NCBI RefSeq assembly: GCF_002161555.1
Contig: NZ_NFHZ01000005.1
Span: forward strand, 1 to 64,000
Source of the DNA: Barnesiella sp. An55
GTDB taxonomy: Bacteria > Bacteroidota > Bacteroidia > Bacteroidales > Barnesiellaceae
DNA length: 64,000 nt
Direction: 5' to 3'
Position numbers and translations under genes: made by a program. The number at the start of each line of letters is the position of its first letter. Within the stretch, counting starts at the first letter, position 1. Shown here piece by piece: positions 7,958 through 17,220 of this stretch. The notes under the pieces were generated by a model. That model saw nothing but the letters and a program-made list of their open reading frames with translations, searched no databases and was not told where the DNA came from.

Positions 7958-9091
7958 TTCGGTAATGGCCCGGACGAGTTGCTCGATGTTGCGGCGGTTG
8001 TCGTAGGGCTCGAGCAGGCGGATGCGCTTCTCCCTCTCGGCCTGTCCGAAGGGGGCCTTCAGCAGGGTGGTTACCGCATGGCTCAGGGCTTGCGGGGTAT
8101 CGGCTACGGTGCAGGCTCGGTCGAGCCCTGTGCCTACGAGCATCTTGCTGTTGACGATGCAGTGGCCTCCCGCATAGAGGGCATGGAGCAGCTTCAGTTT
8201 GAGGCCCGTGGGCTGGAAGGTGATGAGTACGTTGGCCGCGGCTCGGGCGATGAGTTGTTCTATCTCCTCGTCCGAAGGGTTGGCTACCAGCCGGGTGTCG
8301 GGTGTATCGGCAATCTTTCGGGCCAGGCGTTCAGCGGGGTTCTTGCCGGCAAAGATCCATTTCACACCGGGGGTAGCCGGTACCACCTGTTGCAGCAGGT
8401 ATTCGGCGGCCTCGATATTCTCTTCGACCGACAGGTTGCCGTGGTAGAGGACATACTCTTCGCGGGGCCCGAGGGGAGCTACCGTGTGGTGTGCCTGGAA
8501 GGCCGGGAGCCACAGCGAAGCAATCTGCGGATATTTCGAAGCAAAGTAGCAGCGGTCGCTCTCGGTAATGGCCAGGATGAGGTCGGCCTGGTTGAGGATG
8601 TGTTCGTAGCGTTTCAGCCGGGCGGCCTCGAGCCGGTAGTAGAGGCGTCGCCATCCGGTGGCTTTGCGGGCCAGCTCGGTGTAGTATTCGTGCTCGACGT
8701 TGTGCATGCGCACCAGTTTGTAACGGCCGGCCAGTCGGGGATCGGCCAAAAAGGCGCAGCAGTGTATCCCCTCGAAGAGGATGGGGGCATCGTCGCTCAG
8801 CAGGTCGTCGAGCAGTTTTGCCGAGCGTCGGCTCGAGACGATATAGGGCTCGACCGAAAATTGGCGCATGAGCGAGCGGTTGCGGGGATAGTAAAACACG
8901 CGGTCGGCCACCTCGTCGAGTTGCGGAGCCTGCTGCCGGTCGTACTGGTAGGTGTGCAGATAGACCTCACAGCCGGCGTCCTTGAGGGCCTTGAGCTTGT
9001 AGTAGATGTCGATTACTCCTCCGTAGTCGGGGGGGAAGGGTACTTGTAGCGATACTACATGGATGCGCAGGCGAGGAGACGACAGCGGCAT
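7946..9091 (-). CDS. Glycosyltransferase, GT4-like (GT-B fold)
   Basis: A 381-residue cytosolic protein. The N-terminal half begins with a Rossmann strand (IHVVSLQVPFPPDYGGVIDIYYKLKAL), where the GG loop is typical of GT-B enzymes; the C-terminal half carries a nucleotide-sugar domain (VLYHGNLSVEENIEAAEYLL, KWIFAGKNP, LKLLHALYAGGHCIV). Sugar donor and acceptor cannot be read from the sequence. It follows the small outer-membrane barrel gene by five bases, so both are on one transcript. A role in surface glycan synthesis is inference. Confidence 0.85.
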   Translation of the reverse strand: MPLSSPRLRIHVVSLQVPFPPDYGGVIDIYYKLKALKDAGCEVYLHTYQYDRQQAPQLDEVADRVFYYPRNRSLMRQFSVEPYIVSSRRSAKLLDDLLSDDAPILFEGIHCCAFLADPRLAGRYKLVRMHNVEHEYYTELARKATGWRRLYYRLEAARLKRYEHILNQADLILAITESDRCYFASKYPQIASLWLPAFQAHHTVAPLGPREEYVLYHGNLSVEENIEAAEYLLQQVVPATPGVKWIFAGKNPAERLARKIADTPDTRLVANPSDEEIEQLIARAAANVLITFQPTGLKLKLLHALYAGGHCIVNSKMLVGTGLDRACTVADTPQALSHAVTTLLKAPFGQAEREKRIRLLEPYDNRRNIEQLVRAITEKTL

Positions 9092-9096
9092 GGCGG

Positions 9097-9591
9097 TCAG
9101 AATTTATACCCCAGACCGATGGAGACATGGGCCTGGTGGAATTTGTCGATGAAGATATATTTCCCTTCGATGTGGAGGTCGAGCCGTCGCGAGAGGTTCA
9201 TCTCGAATCCGGCACCGGCGTTTATTCCAAATTTGTTTATGGTGTTGGAGAGTTCCTTGTCGGTTTGCAATGCGTTTCCTCGCCAACTCTGGAAGGTGAT
9301 ACCGGCCAGCGGATAGAACGAGAAGCGACCGGCAAAGGGTATCAGATAGTGTACATCGCCGTTGATATCGAGGTTGTATCGGTTGTGGTTCGAAAAGGCA
9401 TAGTTGATCGAGGGGGCTACCCGCCAGTGTTTGGAGACGGGCAGATGGATGAAAATGCCGCCTTGCACGTTTTCGGTGTCGAACAGATATCCGGCCGCAA
9501 CGCCCAGGCTCTTGGTGTTATAGGTTTGGGCTTGGGCCAACTGTACAGTCAACAATACAGCTAATGCTAAAAGTCCTATTATTTTTTTCAT
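9097..9591 (-). CDS. Outer-membrane beta-barrel protein
   Basis: A 164-residue protein with a clear signal peptide (MKKIIGLLALAVLLTVQLAQAQ) and alternating beta strands ending in an aromatic strand (HVSIGLGYKF), typical of small eight-stranded Bacteroidetes barrels. Start 9591 is chosen because the signal peptide begins there; the frame extends seven codons upstream. A TATATTTG box lies at 9617-9610 on the same strand. First gene of a pair with the glycosyltransferase. Specific function unknown. Confidence 0.8.
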   Translation of the reverse strand: MKKIIGLLALAVLLTVQLAQAQTYNTKSLGVAAGYLFDTENVQGGIFIHLPVSKHWRVAPSINYAFSNHNRYNLDINGDVHYLIPFAGRFSFYPLAGITFQSWRGNALQTDKELSNTINKFGINAGAGFEMNLSRRLDLHIEGKYIFIDKFHQAHVSIGLGYKF

Positions 9592-9609
9592 CTTCAAAAG
9601 TTTGAGCAA

Positions 9610-9617
9610 CAAATATA
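9610..9617 (-). promoter_or_regulatory. Possible -7 box of the barrel/glycosyltransferase operon
   Basis: TATATTTG on the minus strand matches TAnnTTTG 19 bases before the ATG. No good -33 element is seen at the expected distance. Confidence 0.4.
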
Positions 9618-9771
9618 CGGTATCTTTCTGGGAATGTGCGCACGATGAAATTTTTTTTGTTCTGGGAAGGGTTAAATAAAAAAAATTTTTCGGTCCTTGT
9701 CGGTGACGACAGGATGGTTTGCTTCCCGAATCTTTGACAAAAAAGGTTAATAACTTGGGATAGAGGAGATA

Positions 9772-9798
9772 AATGTAGCTACATTCTTGGTAATTTTG
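9772..9798 (+). promoter_or_regulatory. Palindromic operator and -7 box of the efflux-pump gene
   Basis: AATGTAGCTACATT (9772-9785) is a perfect 14-base palindrome. Five bases later comes TAATTTTG (9791-9798), a TAnnTTTG box 24 bases before the ATG. The palindrome sits in the spacer region, where a bound repressor would block RNA polymerase. No regulator gene is adjacent. Confidence 0.5.
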
Positions 9799-9822
9799 TG
9801 ACGGTTTTTAGAAAGGTAAGTT

Positions 9823-11061
9823 ATGAAAGGTAAAAATACGGGAATATTCTTGTTTATTCTTTTGGGAGCATTGACGGCATTCGGGCCATTTGTTACCGAT
9901 ATGTATCTGCCCAGTTTGCCGTCGATGGTCGATTATTTCGACACGCAGGCCTCGATGGTCCAGTTGGGCCTTACGTCGAGTATGATCGGGTTGGCTCTGG
10001 GTCAGCTCTTTTTCGGTCCGTTGAGCGATCGGTATGGTCGTCGTCCTCCGCTGCTGGCCGCCATGTTGCTCTTTATCGTATCGACGGTGTGCTGTCTCTT
10101 CTCGAGCACGATCGAGAGTTTCATCTTCTTCCGATTGATACAGGGTGTGGCCGGTGCCGGCGGCATAGTGATTTCGCGCTCGATAGCTACCGACCTCTTT
10201 ACCGGTAAAGATCTGGCCAAGGTCATGGCTATTATCGGGGCCATCAACGGTGTGGCACCGGTCGCCTCGCCGGTGTTGGGTGGATTCCTTACCGACTCGA
10301 TCGGGTGGAAAGGCATCTTTGTGGTCTTGTTGGGTATCGGGGTCTTACTGCTGCTGGGGAACCTGCGGTTCAGGGAGTCACTGTCTGTCGAACGCCGCAA
10401 ACAGGGCAGCCTGAAGGGGATGCTCACCGGTTTCGGTATCGTGTTGCGCAACCGCCGTTATCTCTACTATGTCTTGCAGATGGGCTTTGCCATGGGTGTG
10501 CTCTTTGCCAATATCTCTTCGTCGCCCTTTATCATGCAGCAGCACTACGGATTTTCGGCTTTCGGTTTCAGCCTGTTTTTCGGAATCAATGCGTTGGCAA
10601 TCGGGGTAGCTGCCGGATTGTCGGTCAAGTTCAGCAATCCCGAGCATGCCATGTTTGCGGGTTGTGTGGGCATGACGCTGCTGTCGATTCTCGAGTTTGT
10701 CGCACTCAGTTTGGGTTGCAGTTTTGCCGTGTATGAGCTGTTGCTCTTCCTGCTGCTTTTTGCTTTGGGGCTCACTTTCACGGCCAGTACCACACTGGCC
10801 ATGGATTGCGAGCGAGCCAATTCGGGCACGGCTTCGGCCCTCTTCGGGGCTGCGGGATTTGCTTTCGGTGGCATTGTTTCGCCTCTGGTAGGGTTGGGCA
10901 ACATACTCTCTACTACGGGGCTGCTTTTCCTGATCTGTTCGCTGTGTTCGTTGGGGTTTGGCCTGTTGGCATTGCGGCAGACACATCCCAGTTTGTGGCA
11001 CAGCTTCAAGGGGCGCTTGCGTCCCGTCGTGCGGCTGGTTTTTCTGCGACGTGCAAAATAG
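9823..11061 (+). CDS. Bcr/CflA-family multidrug efflux MFS transporter
   Basis: A 412-residue inner-membrane protein with 12 predicted hydrophobic segments. It has the drug:H+ antiporter features of the family: FVTDMYLPSLPSMVDYF in helix 1, the GPLSDRYGRRPPLL loop (motif A) after helix 2, and RLIQGVAGAGGIVISRSIATDLF in helices 4-5. Exports drugs or small metabolites by proton exchange; the substrate cannot be assigned. A monocistronic gene with a promoter-overlapping palindrome upstream and a hairpin downstream. Confidence 0.92.
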   Translation: MKGKNTGIFLFILLGALTAFGPFVTDMYLPSLPSMVDYFDTQASMVQLGLTSSMIGLALGQLFFGPLSDRYGRRPPLLAAMLLFIVSTVCCLFSSTIESFIFFRLIQGVAGAGGIVISRSIATDLFTGKDLAKVMAIIGAINGVAPVASPVLGGFLTDSIGWKGIFVVLLGIGVLLLLGNLRFRESLSVERRKQGSLKGMLTGFGIVLRNRRYLYYVLQMGFAMGVLFANISSSPFIMQQHYGFSAFGFSLFFGINALAIGVAAGLSVKFSNPEHAMFAGCVGMTLLSILEFVALSLGCSFAVYELLLFLLLFALGLTFTASTTLAMDCERANSGTASALFGAAGFAFGGIVSPLVGLGNILSTTGLLFLICSLCSLGFGLLALRQTHPSLWHSFKGRLRPVVRLVFLRRAK

Positions 11062-11090
11062 TAAGCCGGTCGATATGAATCGAATAAAAC

Positions 11091-11120
11091 AAGGGGCTGT
11101 ACCTCGCGGTACGGCCCCTT
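11091..11120. terminator. Terminator between convergent genes
   Basis: AAGGGGCTGTACC pairs with GGTACGGCCCCTT (one G-U) over the four-base loop TCGC. T-rich bases follow only on the minus strand, so it mainly serves the amidase operon. A second strong hairpin (CCCGGGCTG with CAGCCCGG, 11151-11179) sits between it and the amidase stop codon. Confidence 0.7.
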
Positions 11121-11193
11121 GGCACTTAAAAAAATAGAGGGCTAATCGGTCCCCGGGCTGATGGGTAACAGCCCGGAGCCGACTAATGAACAA

Positions 11194-14100
11194 TTATCGT
11201 TTGATTACCTTCACGGCCTTGCTGTCGTTTACTCTGACAAAGTAGATACCGCTGGCCAGATCGGAGAGGTCGATCGATACCGTGTGGGCACCGACGTGAG
11301 CCACTCTCATCACTTGAGCACCGGCGATGTCGTAAACCTCGACATTCTCGATTTCGGCAGTCGCCGAGATGTGAATGAGCCCGGTCGTGGGGTTGGGAGC
11401 GATGCGGGCGGTTACCTCTACATCTTCGATACCGGTGTAAACGCTATTGAGGACGAGCGATTTCTTGGCCGGGGTGATGCAGCTGTTGTTCGATGTAGGC
11501 ATGGCCCATACCGACAGGCGTTCGCCAGCGTTGGAAACGGCATAGAGGTTACCGGCGTAGTCGAACTCAAAGTCGTTGATCGACCCGCTCATCTCGGGCA
11601 TCACAATCTTGAACTCTTCGGTTACTTCGGGGATACCCTCTTTCATCTTGTAGGAGTAGATGGCTACGCCGCCGTTTACACTCAAGGCTACGAGCGACTC
11701 TTTCTCGTTGACAGCCAATGCGCCGTTTTGCGACGATTCGCTGATGATGTTGGGTTCGGCCGAGTTGAATACGGCATCGCCATACTGGTCGCTGTAATAG
11801 AACATGCAGGGGTTGGCGGTCGTGTTACTGCCGGCACCGCGGTAGCTGGCAGCCCAGTAACCGGTCGAAACGGGAACGATGCTGCTGTTGTCGTTGCCTA
11901 CATAGCTGCTGGCAGCTTTCGATTCGTTGGGAGCGGCAGTCCAGGTGTTGTTCTCGCCGATGTTATAGACATTGACAAACTTCTTCCACGAAGAGCCCGA
12001 AGCCGTTTTGTCCACGGCATAGAGTTGGGTCGATTCACCTTCGCCGCGTATGCCGATAGCCGTAATCTGGCCGCATACATACGTGCCGCCGATGGAGAGG
12101 CTGCCGGTGTTGTTGGTAGCACCCGGGAACAGGGTAGCGATTTCGAAGGTTTCGGGATTCATGTAGTAGATGCCGGCGTTATCGGCACTGGCATCGCACA
12201 GGAATACACGACCGTCGGCTGCTACGGCAGCTTTGCGGGGCCCCATACCGGAGGTGCCTGTCCACGAAATCGTGCCGGTGTAGGCGGCAGAGCCTTGGGC
12301 CGTGATGTCGCTGATGTCGGCACCCAGTACATATACACCTACACTCGAGGTTTGCGGTTGTGCGGGGTTACCGGCGCTTACGGTACCGGCTGCGGTATTG
12401 GTCACATAGATGCGTCCGAAGTAGTCGCTCTCGGGCGATTTGTCGATAGCCACGCCGTAGGGCGAGTAGTATTGATAGAGGGCGCTGTCGTCAGACAGTT
12501 TGGTAAACCGGGTTACATTGTCGGCCGTAGCCTTGATGCTCCAGTTGAGTTGTTCTGCAGGCAGTTCAGTGCGCGAGAGGGTTGTTTCGTTTTCACCCTT
12601 CTCAAGAGCGCCCAGCGAGATGGTCTTCACTGTTTCGCCACTCTCGGGATCGGTGAGGAGCAGATCGACTGCCGTGGCATTCTCGTTGAGTTTGAAGCTG
12701 ATGGTATAGCTGTTTTCATCCTCGGTGTAGGCGAGGTCGTAGGCAAAGATGCGAGCCGGCGAGGTGGCTTGCTCAATGCCCTTGGTCGTGTATCGCACGA
12801 TGTTGTTGCCCGCCATCAGGTAGAGGTCGATGTCGGCATTGTCAACGACGCCGGTGCTGGCCATGGGCAGCAGGTCGGTCGAGGTGATAACCGGCTCGGT
12901 GTCGCCTACGTTCTGGGCGTGGTCGATACCGTTGGTGATATCGTACAAGCGTACTTTGTAGGAGTAGCTTCCTTCGTTTTCTTCACAGATGGGAGCACTC
13001 ATGTAAATCTTGTCGGCATAGCGGAAGTAGTTGGCTCCGTTTGATTCTACCGGAATATCGTCGGAGAATTCGGCAAGTATTACACCCGTCTCGCTCATCC
13101 AGTCGAGCACAAACTCTTGAGGTTTGGTAATGGCGCCGTCGATGATGAAGCGGCTCTTGGCCAGCGGCGATAGGGTCATTTGGGCCTGTTCGCCAATTTG
13201 GGGAGCCGAGAAGGATGCATTGTTTTTCTGATATCCAATCCACTCTCCGTTCTTGAAGTTCCAGCAGAGGTAGCGCATGTCGTAGTCGGTTGTCCAGTCG
13301 TTGCCGGGGTGAGAGTCGAAGTAGAGCTGGAATTCGGCGCTCGAGCCGCTCACGGCAATGGTGTTGGCAATGAAGTTAGAGTTGTTGTTACCGGCTGCGG
13401 CCAGGCTGTTGCTGGTGTTGGTAGGCAGGGTGGCCAGTACGACGGGGGTAGCATCCTCGAGTGGAGTGGTGTCGTCGCCTTGCCATTTATAGACATAGAA
13501 GTCGCCCGTCTGGTACGCGTTGTCTTCTTTGCCGATAATGGTCGAGTTGGTACCGATGAGGGCTCCGTCGGTGGTGAAGCCGATATCGGAGAGTACATAA
13601 GGCATGGTCTTGCCGTTGTATCCCTCGGTCACGATACCCGTGGTGCTCATCTCTTTGATGAGTGTGCCCGTAGTGGGGTCGAGAACCATCAGTTTGGGAG
13701 CCTTTTCGGCATCCACGGCCAGCACATAGTATTTGCTGTCGCGCAGGATAGCCCGGCGCACGGTGAGACCCTCAAGGGCAGCTACGTTGGTGAGTTCGAG
13801 GTCTTTGGTGAAGTTGTAGTGGCCGGCGGCAGCGATATCGCCATCCTGTTCGGGATGCGGATAGTCGAGCACCTCTTCTACCACCTCTTCGTCAGAGGGT
13901 TCCTCGTGTTCGAGGTCGGTGAGGCGTTGGTTGATAAAGGCCGTTTCGTTGGCAACGACTTCGATGGGTTCGGTCTCGGGCCAGAAACCTTCGATGTCGA
14001 ATACCAGGTTGTAGGTGCCGGGTTCAAGGTCGGTAAATACAAACACGCCGTTGTATTCGTTGTCGGTGGTGTATCGTCCCACTTCCTGGCCTTCGGCATC

Positions 14101-15051
14101 CTGAAGAACAACCGTTACGTTGTTGAGCGGTGCATAGGCATCGACCGAGTTTACCTTGTAGTTGTAGAGGTTGTTTTCGAGGCTGTTGTATTTATCTTTC
14201 ACGGTACCCATGATGCAGCCCTGGGTCTCGCTGTTGTCGCCAAACCAGGCGCGTATGGCACGGGCATAGCGCATACCCTCCTGTTTGCAATAGTCCTTGT
14301 TGAGCAGGCGTTGGCGCTCGGGCTGGTAGGTGTGGAAGCACCCTTCGCTCAAGAATCCGTCGCAACTGTGCTTGAGCACGCCCAGATAGCCGGTGTAGCC
14401 CATGCTGTTGGTCGAGGAGCTGCCATAGAACGAGATATCGCCCCGGCTGTTGTTGGAGGTCTCGCTGGTGTAGGCCGACTTGTAGGTGATATCGTTTTTG
14501 TTGATATACTGCCAGGCTTCGCGAGCCATGTCGCGGGCGTTGGTCAAGCCGTTGCCCGAGGCGTCGTCGGTACCACGGTAGAGCAGCAGCGGGTAGTTGG
14601 TGCTGGTACCTTCGGTGGCGGCGTTACTGTGTATCGAGATGAAGTAGTCCATGTTGTTGGCCTCGACATCCTGGGTGATTACCGAGAGGGTAACCAGCTG
14701 TTGCGTGCCGCTTTCGCCGGGTTGAGTCTCGGTGTATTGGTCGTTTTCGGTTTTGTTTTTGTCGTCGGGGGCCACTACGCCGTTCACGGTACGCGACATT
14801 CTCACGTATCCCACGCCGGCCTTTTCGAGTTCGTCTTTAAGCGAGAGAGCCTTTACCAGGTTGGTGTTTGTCTCGAAAAATCCGAGGGTGTCCAGTACGG
14901 GATGGTTGATGGTGGCCATGGGACGGTCGTTGGGACCCCAGCCGCCATGCCCCGGGTTGATGTATATGCGGGCTTCGTTCAGATCGCTTGCATTGGCCGA
15001 GAATGCCAGCAGCACACCCAAACCCGCGCCAAGAAGTGTATGAAGTTTCAT
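11194..15051 (-). CDS. Exported N-acetylmuramoyl-L-alanine amidase with long propeller region and T9SS tail
   Basis: A 1285-residue surface or secreted protein. Signal peptide 1-21; Amidase_3 domain about 25-275, with zinc and catalytic residues in NPGHGGWG, FFETNTN, ISIHSNA and a late Glu in the TYQPERQR region. Next comes a carboxypeptidase-regulatory-like beta sandwich (about 290-375), then about 800 residues of repeated beta strands resembling a propeller (GRIYVTN, GTYVCGQITAIGI). The last 70 residues are a T9SS type A sorting domain (IAPNPTTGLIHISA ... GIYFVRVNDSKAVKVIKR). The reaction is cleavage between MurNAc and the stem peptide. An amidase exported by T9SS points to degrading other cells' wall rather than own-cell division; that is inference. 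Follows the propeller gene by eight bases. Confidence 0.88.
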   Translation of the reverse strand: MKLHTLLGAGLGVLLAFSANASDLNEARIYINPGHGGWGPNDRPMATINHPVLDTLGFFETNTNLVKALSLKDELEKAGVGYVRMSRTVNGVVAPDDKNKTENDQYTETQPGESGTQQLVTLSVITQDVEANNMDYFISIHSNAATEGTSTNYPLLLYRGTDDASGNGLTNARDMAREAWQYINKNDITYKSAYTSETSNNSRGDISFYGSSSTNSMGYTGYLGVLKHSCDGFLSEGCFHTYQPERQRLLNKDYCKQEGMRYARAIRAWFGDNSETQGCIMGTVKDKYNSLENNLYNYKVNSVDAYAPLNNVTVVLQDAEGQEVGRYTTDNEYNGVFVFTDLEPGTYNLVFDIEGFWPETEPIEVVANETAFINQRLTDLEHEEPSDEEVVEEVLDYPHPEQDGDIAAAGHYNFTKDLELTNVAALEGLTVRRAILRDSKYYVLAVDAEKAPKLMVLDPTTGTLIKEMSTTGIVTEGYNGKTMPYVLSDIGFTTDGALIGTNSTIIGKEDNAYQTGDFYVYKWQGDDTTPLEDATPVVLATLPTNTSNSLAAAGNNNSNFIANTIAVSGSSAEFQLYFDSHPGNDWTTDYDMRYLCWNFKNGEWIGYQKNNASFSAPQIGEQAQMTLSPLAKSRFIIDGAITKPQEFVLDWMSETGVILAEFSDDIPVESNGANYFRYADKIYMSAPICEENEGSYSYKVRLYDITNGIDHAQNVGDTEPVITSTDLLPMASTGVVDNADIDLYLMAGNNIVRYTTKGIEQATSPARIFAYDLAYTEDENSYTISFKLNENATAVDLLLTDPESGETVKTISLGALEKGENETTLSRTELPAEQLNWSIKATADNVTRFTKLSDDSALYQYYSPYGVAIDKSPESDYFGRIYVTNTAAGTVSAGNPAQPQTSSVGVYVLGADISDITAQGSAAYTGTISWTGTSGMGPRKAAVAADGRVFLCDASADNAGIYYMNPETFEIATLFPGATNNTGSLSIGGTYVCGQITAIGIRGEGESTQLYAVDKTASGSSWKKFVNVYNIGENNTWTAAPNESKAASSYVGNDNSSIVPVSTGYWAASYRGAGSNTTANPCMFYYSDQYGDAVFNSAEPNIISESSQNGALAVNEKESLVALSVNGGVAIYSYKMKEGIPEVTEEFKIVMPEMSGSINDFEFDYAGNLYAVSNAGERLSVWAMPTSNNSCITPAKKSLVLNSVYTGIEDVEVTARIAPNPTTGLIHISATAEIENVEVYDIAGAQVMRVAHVGAHTVSIDLSDLASGIYFVRVNDSKAVKVIKR

Positions 15052-15059
15052 GGTGATGA

Positions 15060-15974
15060 TTATTTAGAGGTTGCTACTTTCATTAAATAAATTTCTCCTT
15101 TTTGCGTAGTATAGACGATTTTCGAGGCATCGTCCGAGGCCGAGGGGTACATGCAGATTTGCGATTTGTCGGTCAAGGCCGTGCGGTGGGTGCCTTGTGC
15201 CGTTACGGCGAAGATTTGAGAGTAGGTTACGACTTCGCCATTGTCATAATCGACCATGCCTACTACCCAGTCGTTGCCCATCCATACGGGAGCCCGCAGG
15301 GTGCCCAGCGATACGGGGTTGGAGCCGTCGATGTTGCACACATAGGCTTTGGCTTCGTCGATGACATAGTAGAGCAGTTTGGTCCCGTCGGGCGAAACCG
15401 AAGGCCACAGGTAGCCTACGTTTGTGCCGTTGGGCGAGAGTTGGCGGGTCTTGCCGTTGACCGTGATGTAGAGTTGGCTGTTCTTGATGCTGGGAATGGC
15501 AGGAATCGTTTTCAATTTTGCGCCTGCAATTCGTTTGGTCACCAGTTTGCCGTTGTTCACGGCGAGAACCGTGCCGTCTTTTACGCTCACCCCCTCAAGG
15601 TTGCGGGTGGGTTTGATGAGCCGTTTGGTCTCACCCGATTGCAGGTTCACGCTGTTTAACGACGTGTAGCGCAGGCGCCCTTTGTATTCGCTTTTGCGAT
15701 AGACAATGGTCGAACCTCCGTCGGCAAATTGTGCGTTGAATCCGGCGTTGCGATCGGTGGTGATGGTGGTCATTTCGCCGGTGGCGAGATCGAATTTTCG
15801 TAAGCCGCTCATGTCGTCGCCGGTCACCAGGATGTAGTCTCCCTTGGGACTTATTTTCGGGAGGAATGCTCCTTGCCCGTCGAGTGTGAGCGCTTGGGTA
15901 CTGATTACCTCAATTCCTTGAGCAAAAATCAGCTGACTCATGAAAACGAGTACTCCTAAGAATGTTTTTCTCAT
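15060..15974 (-). CDS. Exported WD40/TolB-like beta-propeller protein
   Basis: A 304-residue protein with a signal peptide (MRKTFLGVLVFMSQLIFAQG) and at least four TolB-type repeats with the pattern P-S-hydrophobic-S-P-D-G-x-K (PKISPKGDYILV, WPSVSPDGTKLLYY, YPSASDDASKIVYT). It lacks a T9SS tail, so it probably stays periplasmic. It is the first gene of a two-gene operon with the T9SS amidase, eight bases apart, suggesting a shared task. No enzymatic motif is visible. Confidence 0.8.
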   Translation of the reverse strand: MRKTFLGVLVFMSQLIFAQGIEVISTQALTLDGQGAFLPKISPKGDYILVTGDDMSGLRKFDLATGEMTTITTDRNAGFNAQFADGGSTIVYRKSEYKGRLRYTSLNSVNLQSGETKRLIKPTRNLEGVSVKDGTVLAVNNGKLVTKRIAGAKLKTIPAIPSIKNSQLYITVNGKTRQLSPNGTNVGYLWPSVSPDGTKLLYYVIDEAKAYVCNIDGSNPVSLGTLRAPVWMGNDWVVGMVDYDNGEVVTYSQIFAVTAQGTHRTALTDKSQICMYPSASDDASKIVYTTQKGEIYLMKVATSK

Positions 15975-16425
15975 AATGATTAAAATTACGTGGTTAATAT
16001 AGATTATTAAGGATAATTTAGTGTCGTTTCGAGTCTTTGTGAAAATTTCAGATATTCAAAAGTAGTAAAATTTCTTTGATATTCTCGACTTTTAAATATA
16101 AAAAGTGTTTCTAATATGTAATAAATATGAATAAAGATAGGCCTTATTATTTTCTCGATGAGTCTTCGTCCCCAAACGGAATAAGGTTCGGACAGGTATA
16201 GCGTAGGAGCCGATGGCGTGGAGTGTGAAATGGCTCGAGTGTGGCAGATTGAAGTTGTGCCTTTGTCGTTGTTTTGTTGACTTGGGACCGGATATATAAA
16301 GATAGACTGGAATCTCCCCGATGCAGGGATAATTCCAGTCTGCTGTCTCTTCGCCTGTTTTCAATGGCGATCGTTCCTTTTGGGGTATCTCTCCTTTGCG
16401 GGGGAGGCGAGAGCTGATGACTTGT
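15975..16425. other. AT-rich intergenic region, no gene seen
   Basis: Holds a TACTTTTG box (16064-16057, minus strand) 82 bases before the propeller gene, possibly its -7 element, with no clear -33 match. It also holds an inverted repeat at 16304-16341. A minus-strand open frame overlaps the flavoprotein gene (16092-16460) but has no protein-like features. Confidence 0.45.
16304..16341 (-). terminator. Inverted repeat after the flavoprotein gene, possible terminator
   Basis: AGACTGGAAT and ATTCCAGTCT form a perfect 10-bp stem with an inner CCC/GGG pairing. On the minus strand it is followed by ATCTTTATAT, a weak T tract. It lies about 85 bases past the flavoprotein stop codon. Confidence 0.45.
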
Positions 16426-17040
16426 TTATCGAATGAAATGGGTGGGAGTCCACGGCTCACGTTCGGGAATAGCTTCTCCGCCCTGCTTCAGGTTTTTCAA
16501 CATCCAGGCCATGTTGCGACCCAGGGTGCGCATGGTTTGCAATCCCTCGATGTCTTGGGTGGCTTCACCGGGCCGGCGGCCGTGTACGCTGTTCCAGTAT
16601 TGCGACGAAACCACGGGCATGTTGTTGATGGTAAAGTACTTGTTCAGACGGTCGAATGTGGCGCTGGCTCCACCGCGGCGACACACGGCCACTGCGGCTG
16701 CCGGTTTGTAGGCGAGCAACTCACCTGCCGAGTAGAACAGACGATCGAGCAAGGCGCACAGCGAGCCGTTGGGGCCTGCGTAATAGACGGGTGAGCCCAC
16801 GACTATTCCATCGGCATCGGCCAACTTGTTTCTGATTTTATCGTACAGTTCGTCGTTGAATACGCATCGTCCCAATTCGACACATCGTCCACAGGCGATG
16901 CAACCTTGTACGGCCTTGGTGCCGATAGAGACGATTTCGGCTTCGACGCCGTTGGCTTCCAATGCCTTTGCTACTTCCGATAAGGCGATGAAGGTGTTCC
17001 CCTCTTTATGGGGGCTACCGTTGATGAGTAAAACTTTCAT
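16426..17040 (-). CDS. Iron-sulfur flavoprotein / NADPH-dependent FMN reductase-like protein
   Basis: A 204-residue flavodoxin-fold protein. The FMN phosphate loop is INGSPHKEGNT (residues 6-16) and GSPVYYAGPNGSLCALLDR is the isoalloxazine loop. It has a compact cysteine motif C47-x2-C50-x2-C53-x5-C59 like that of the Isf iron-sulfur flavoproteins of anaerobes, which carry a [4Fe-4S] cluster and pass electrons from ferredoxin. A role in reducing oxygen, peroxide or small electrophiles is inference from that family. Single gene. Confidence 0.82.
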   Translation of the reverse strand: MKVLLINGSPHKEGNTFIALSEVAKALEANGVEAEIVSIGTKAVQGCIACGRCVELGRCVFNDELYDKIRNKLADADGIVVGSPVYYAGPNGSLCALLDRLFYSAGELLAYKPAAAVAVCRRGGASATFDRLNKYFTINNMPVVSSQYWNSVHGRRPGEATQDIEGLQTMRTLGRNMAWMLKNLKQGGEAIPEREPWTPTHFIR

Positions 17041-17179
17041 ATGCAGTTCCTATGTCTATTATAAAAATGATGACTTTTTCACGTAAGTTCATATTCCCTC
17101 TTCAAAGATAACACTTCCTTGTCTTGTTTGTTTTTTTGCTTTCGAGTTTAGTCTCTTCCTTAAGGGGAATGTAAAAAGA

Positions 17180-17213
17180 AAAGGCCCGATAATCAATCGA
17201 TTATCGGGCCTTT
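17180..17213. terminator. Strong terminator after tRNA-Pro
   Basis: AAAGGCCCGATAATC and GATTATCGGGCCTTT form a perfect 15-bp stem with loop AATC. On the minus strand it is followed by TCTTTTT, placing it just downstream of the tRNA gene. Confidence 0.9.
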
Positions 17214-17220
17214 CATTCAG

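Noticed and set aside
16092-16460. Possible 122-residue minus-strand protein overlapping the end of the flavoprotein gene
   Set aside because: It covers an inverted repeat and AT-rich intergenic DNA and has no protein-like pattern.
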